Shown here piece after piece: positions 62,383-64,000 of a DNA stretch of 64,000 nucleotides. Under the pieces are notes generated by a model. The model made no database searches, was not told the origin of the DNA, and saw nothing but the letters and a program-made list of their open reading frames with translations. Position 1 is the stretch's first letter. Every line of letters starts with the position of its first letter. A program made the translations under genes and the position numbers. This stretch comes from Mangrovicoccus algicola (GTDB lineage Bacteria; Pseudomonadota; Alphaproteobacteria; Rhodobacterales; Rhodobacteraceae), in contig NZ_JACVXA010000006.1 in assembly GCF_014903745.1 (NCBI RefSeq), forward strand, positions 60,127 through 124,126, written 5' to 3'.

Positions 62383-63473
62383 CAGGCGGGCTCGGTCACG
62401 GCCCCGAGGGCGGCGGCGATCGCCGCGCGGTCCAGCCCCGCCATGCCGATGACCACCAGCCGCGTCCCCCGCGCCTCGCCCGGGGCGAAGGGCCGGTCGA
62501 AATGGCTTTCCACCCGCGGCCCCACCGCCTGCAGCACCAGCCGCATCGGCTTGCCCGCGACGGCGGCAAATCCCTTCACCCGCAGCAGGTCATGCGCCGC
62601 GATGACCCGAGCAACCAGCGTTTCCAGCGCCGCGGGATCGGCCGCCTCGGGCAGGTCCACCACGAAGCTCTCGAAGGCGTCATGGCCGTGATCATGGTGA
62701 TGATCGTCGTGATCGTCCCCATGGTGGTCGTCATCATCGTCATGGTGATGGTGGTGGTGGTGCAGTTCGTGGCGCGCGGACATGTCGTCCTCGGCGCCCA
62801 TCTCCAGCCCCAGCAGCACGGCCGGATCCACCGCGCCGCGGGCGGTCGGGATCACCTGGACGCCCTTGCGCACCTGCGCCGCGAGGCGGGACGCCAGCGC
62901 GGCCGGATCATCCATCAGATCGGCCTTGTTCAGCAAGACCATGTCGGCACAGGCCAGCTGGTCCTCGAAGAGTTCCGACAGCGGCGTCTCGTGATCCAGC
63001 CCGTCATCGGCGGCGCGCTGGCGGTCCACGGCCGCCTCGTCGGCGGCAAAGCGGCCTTCGGACAGCGCCGGGCCGTCGACCACGGCCACCACGCCGTCGA
63101 CGGTGACGCGGGTCCGGATCGCGGGCCACTGGAAGGCGCGCACCAAGGGCTGCGGCAGGGCCAGGCCCGAGGTCTCGATGACGATATGATCGGGGGCGGG
63201 ATCGCGCGCCAGCAGGCCCTCGATGGCGGGGACGAAATCCTCGGCCACGGTGCAGCAGATGCAGCCATTGGACAGCTCGATCACGTCATCCTCGGCGCAG
63301 CCCTCGATGCCGCAGCCCTTGAGGATGCCGCCATCGACGCCCAGGTCGCCGAATTCGTTGACCACCAGCGCGATGCGGCGGCCATTGGCGGTCTCGATCA
63401 GGTGGCGGATCAGCGTGGTCTTGCCCGCCCCCAGGAAACCGGTGACGACGGTCGCGGGAATCTTCTGGGCCAT
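62382..63473 (-). CDS. cobW: CobW metallochaperone GTPase
   Basis: G3E-family P-loop GTPase of 363 residues, linked to cobalt delivery in aerobic cobalamin synthesis. Walker A is VVTGFLGAGKTTLIRHL; the metal-binding CxCC motif is in ELSNGCICCTV; the GTP base motif is LLNKADLMDD. A long His/Asp run at about residues 236-268 precedes the C-terminal CobW_C domain (FVVDLPEAADPAALETLV). Located between a probable precorrin methyltransferase and cobN. Confidence 0.95.
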   Translation of the reverse strand: MAQKIPATVVTGFLGAGKTTLIRHLIETANGRRIALVVNEFGDLGVDGGILKGCGIEGCAEDDVIELSNGCICCTVAEDFVPAIEGLLARDPAPDHIVIETSGLALPQPLVRAFQWPAIRTRVTVDGVVAVVDGPALSEGRFAADEAAVDRQRAADDGLDHETPLSELFEDQLACADMVLLNKADLMDDPAALASRLAAQVRKGVQVIPTARGAVDPAVLLGLEMGAEDDMSARHELHHHHHHHDDDDDHHGDDHDDHHHDHGHDAFESFVVDLPEAADPAALETLVARVIAAHDLLRVKGFAAVAGKPMRLVLQAVGPRVESHFDRPFAPGEARGTRLVVIGMAGLDRAAIAAALGAVTEPA

Positions 63474-63552
63474 GGCGCTTCTCCTCTGTCCGGGCTCGGC
63501 GCATTTGTCGGCAGGCCGCCGGCGCTGTCAAGGAAGCCCGGGACCGGCCGGG

Positions 63553-64000
63553 TCATTCCGCCGCCGCCCCGGAGGGAACCGCCGCGAGCGGATCATCGCC
63601 CAGCACCCAGACCCCGCCGATGCCCGCCGCGGGATCGGAGGCCGCGACCACCCGGCTGGCGGAACCGCCGATCAGGACCATCCCCGCCGCGCGCATCTGC
63701 GCCGGGTCGAGCGCGTCCAGCGTGCTCAGCCGCGGCGCCGCCCCGCCGGCGCCCTCCAGCAGCACCGGAACCGTGCCGGAGCGATGTGCGCGCAGACAGG
63801 CCAGCGCCTCGGCGGCCGGCGCCTCCCCTCCGGCGGCATCGGCCGGGACCGTCAGCGCCAGTGGCAGATCCGCGGCGGCAAGGGCCTCCAGCCGCCGCGG
63901 CCCGGCAGGCAGGCTGACCCGGCAGGAATCGGTGCCCAGGAAGGCCCCCGCCCGGGCCGAGAGCCGTTCCGCCCGCCCTGCCCCGGGCCGCAGCCTCAGC
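63553..64000 (-). CDS. Tetrapyrrole methylase-like cobalamin protein, C-terminal part (possibly CobJ)
   Basis: The open frame runs off the window edge; about 148 C-terminal residues are visible. The spacing of RRLEALAAADLPLALTVPAD, then ALACLRAHRSGTVPVLLEG, then LSTLDALDPAQMRAAGMVLI and GGSASRVVA resembles the end of cobalamin SAM-methyltransferases such as precorrin-3B C17-methyltransferase (a typical end reads as ...VIVGSSxTR). Several consensus residues are missing, so the family is tentative. It lies 79 bp upstream of cobW on the same strand. Confidence 0.5.
   Translation of the reverse strand, partial: LRLRPGAGRAERLSARAGAFLGTDSCRVSLPAGPRRLEALAAADLPLALTVPADAAGGEAPAAEALACLRAHRSGTVPVLLEGAGGAAPRLSTLDALDPAQMRAAGMVLIGGSASRVVAASDPAAGIGGVWVLGDDPLAAVPSGAAAE

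Noticed and set aside
63474..63552. Cobalamin riboswitch before cobW
   Set aside because: The gap is under 80 bp, far shorter than a cobalamin riboswitch, and no B12-box-like core was seen.

Overview
The window is about 64 kb of high-GC alphaproteobacterial chromosome, most like the Rhodobacteraceae (Paracoccus/Rhodobacter type). The grounds are the circularly permuted two-piece tmRNA, a CycM-type membrane-anchored cytochrome c, the aerobic cobalamin genes cobN-cobW, and general codon and gene style. No 16S or other species-level marker is present, so the genus is an inference.

Layout. 1-8.4 kb is core housekeeping: tsf-rpsB, a psuK-psuG pseudouridine salvage pair, a DUF502 membrane protein, the ssrA tmRNA, an AGCS sodium:amino acid symporter and a DNA photolyase. 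8.6-11.3 kb is an insertion-sequence graveyard: an IS5-family relic next to a broken IS21 element, whose istA/istB are interrupted by several short palindromic inserts of two kinds. 11.3-19.6 kb is a catabolic/uptake locus: an M20 amidohydrolase with a polar amino acid ABC transporter, a TetR regulator with an aminotransferase, and a 2-hydroxyacid dehydrogenase with a class II aldolase. Two near-identical palindromic operators tie the locus together. The transporter ATPase carries an in-frame amber stop. 19.6-27.2 kb is an iron-siderophore system (FecI sigma, FecR, TonB receptor with signalling domain, FecCD/FepC-type ABC transporter). 27.3-30.3 kb is a second graveyard (IclR regulator, IS110, multicopper oxidase, EF-hand protein, DUF3500), followed by an intact malate:quinone oxidoreductase with a twin-arginine signal.

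32.6-45.9 kb is an integrative mobilizable element flanked by a 14-bp direct repeat, TGGCGGAGACGAAG, one copy of which is the 3' end of tRNA-Ser(GCT). It carries a P4-type integrase, an AlpA-like regulator, a Rep_trans-type replication initiator with striking inverted repeats, a MobC/relaxase cluster, a DUF6338 membrane protein overlapping a 42-residue proline-rich protein, a small protein with an HExxH-type motif, and a complete type III restriction-modification system.

46-64 kb returns to chromosome: a periplasmic arylsulfatase, a Deg protease, cytochrome c, prephenate dehydratase, an SRPBCC protein, NADH pyrophosphatase, a CpdB-like nucleotidase, a THI5/SsuA-type ABC transporter, an esterase, and the start of a cobalamin operon (cobW-cobN and the end of a probable precorrin methyltransferase). 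All calls come from reading the sequence. No database search was run, and boundaries of degraded genes are approximate.
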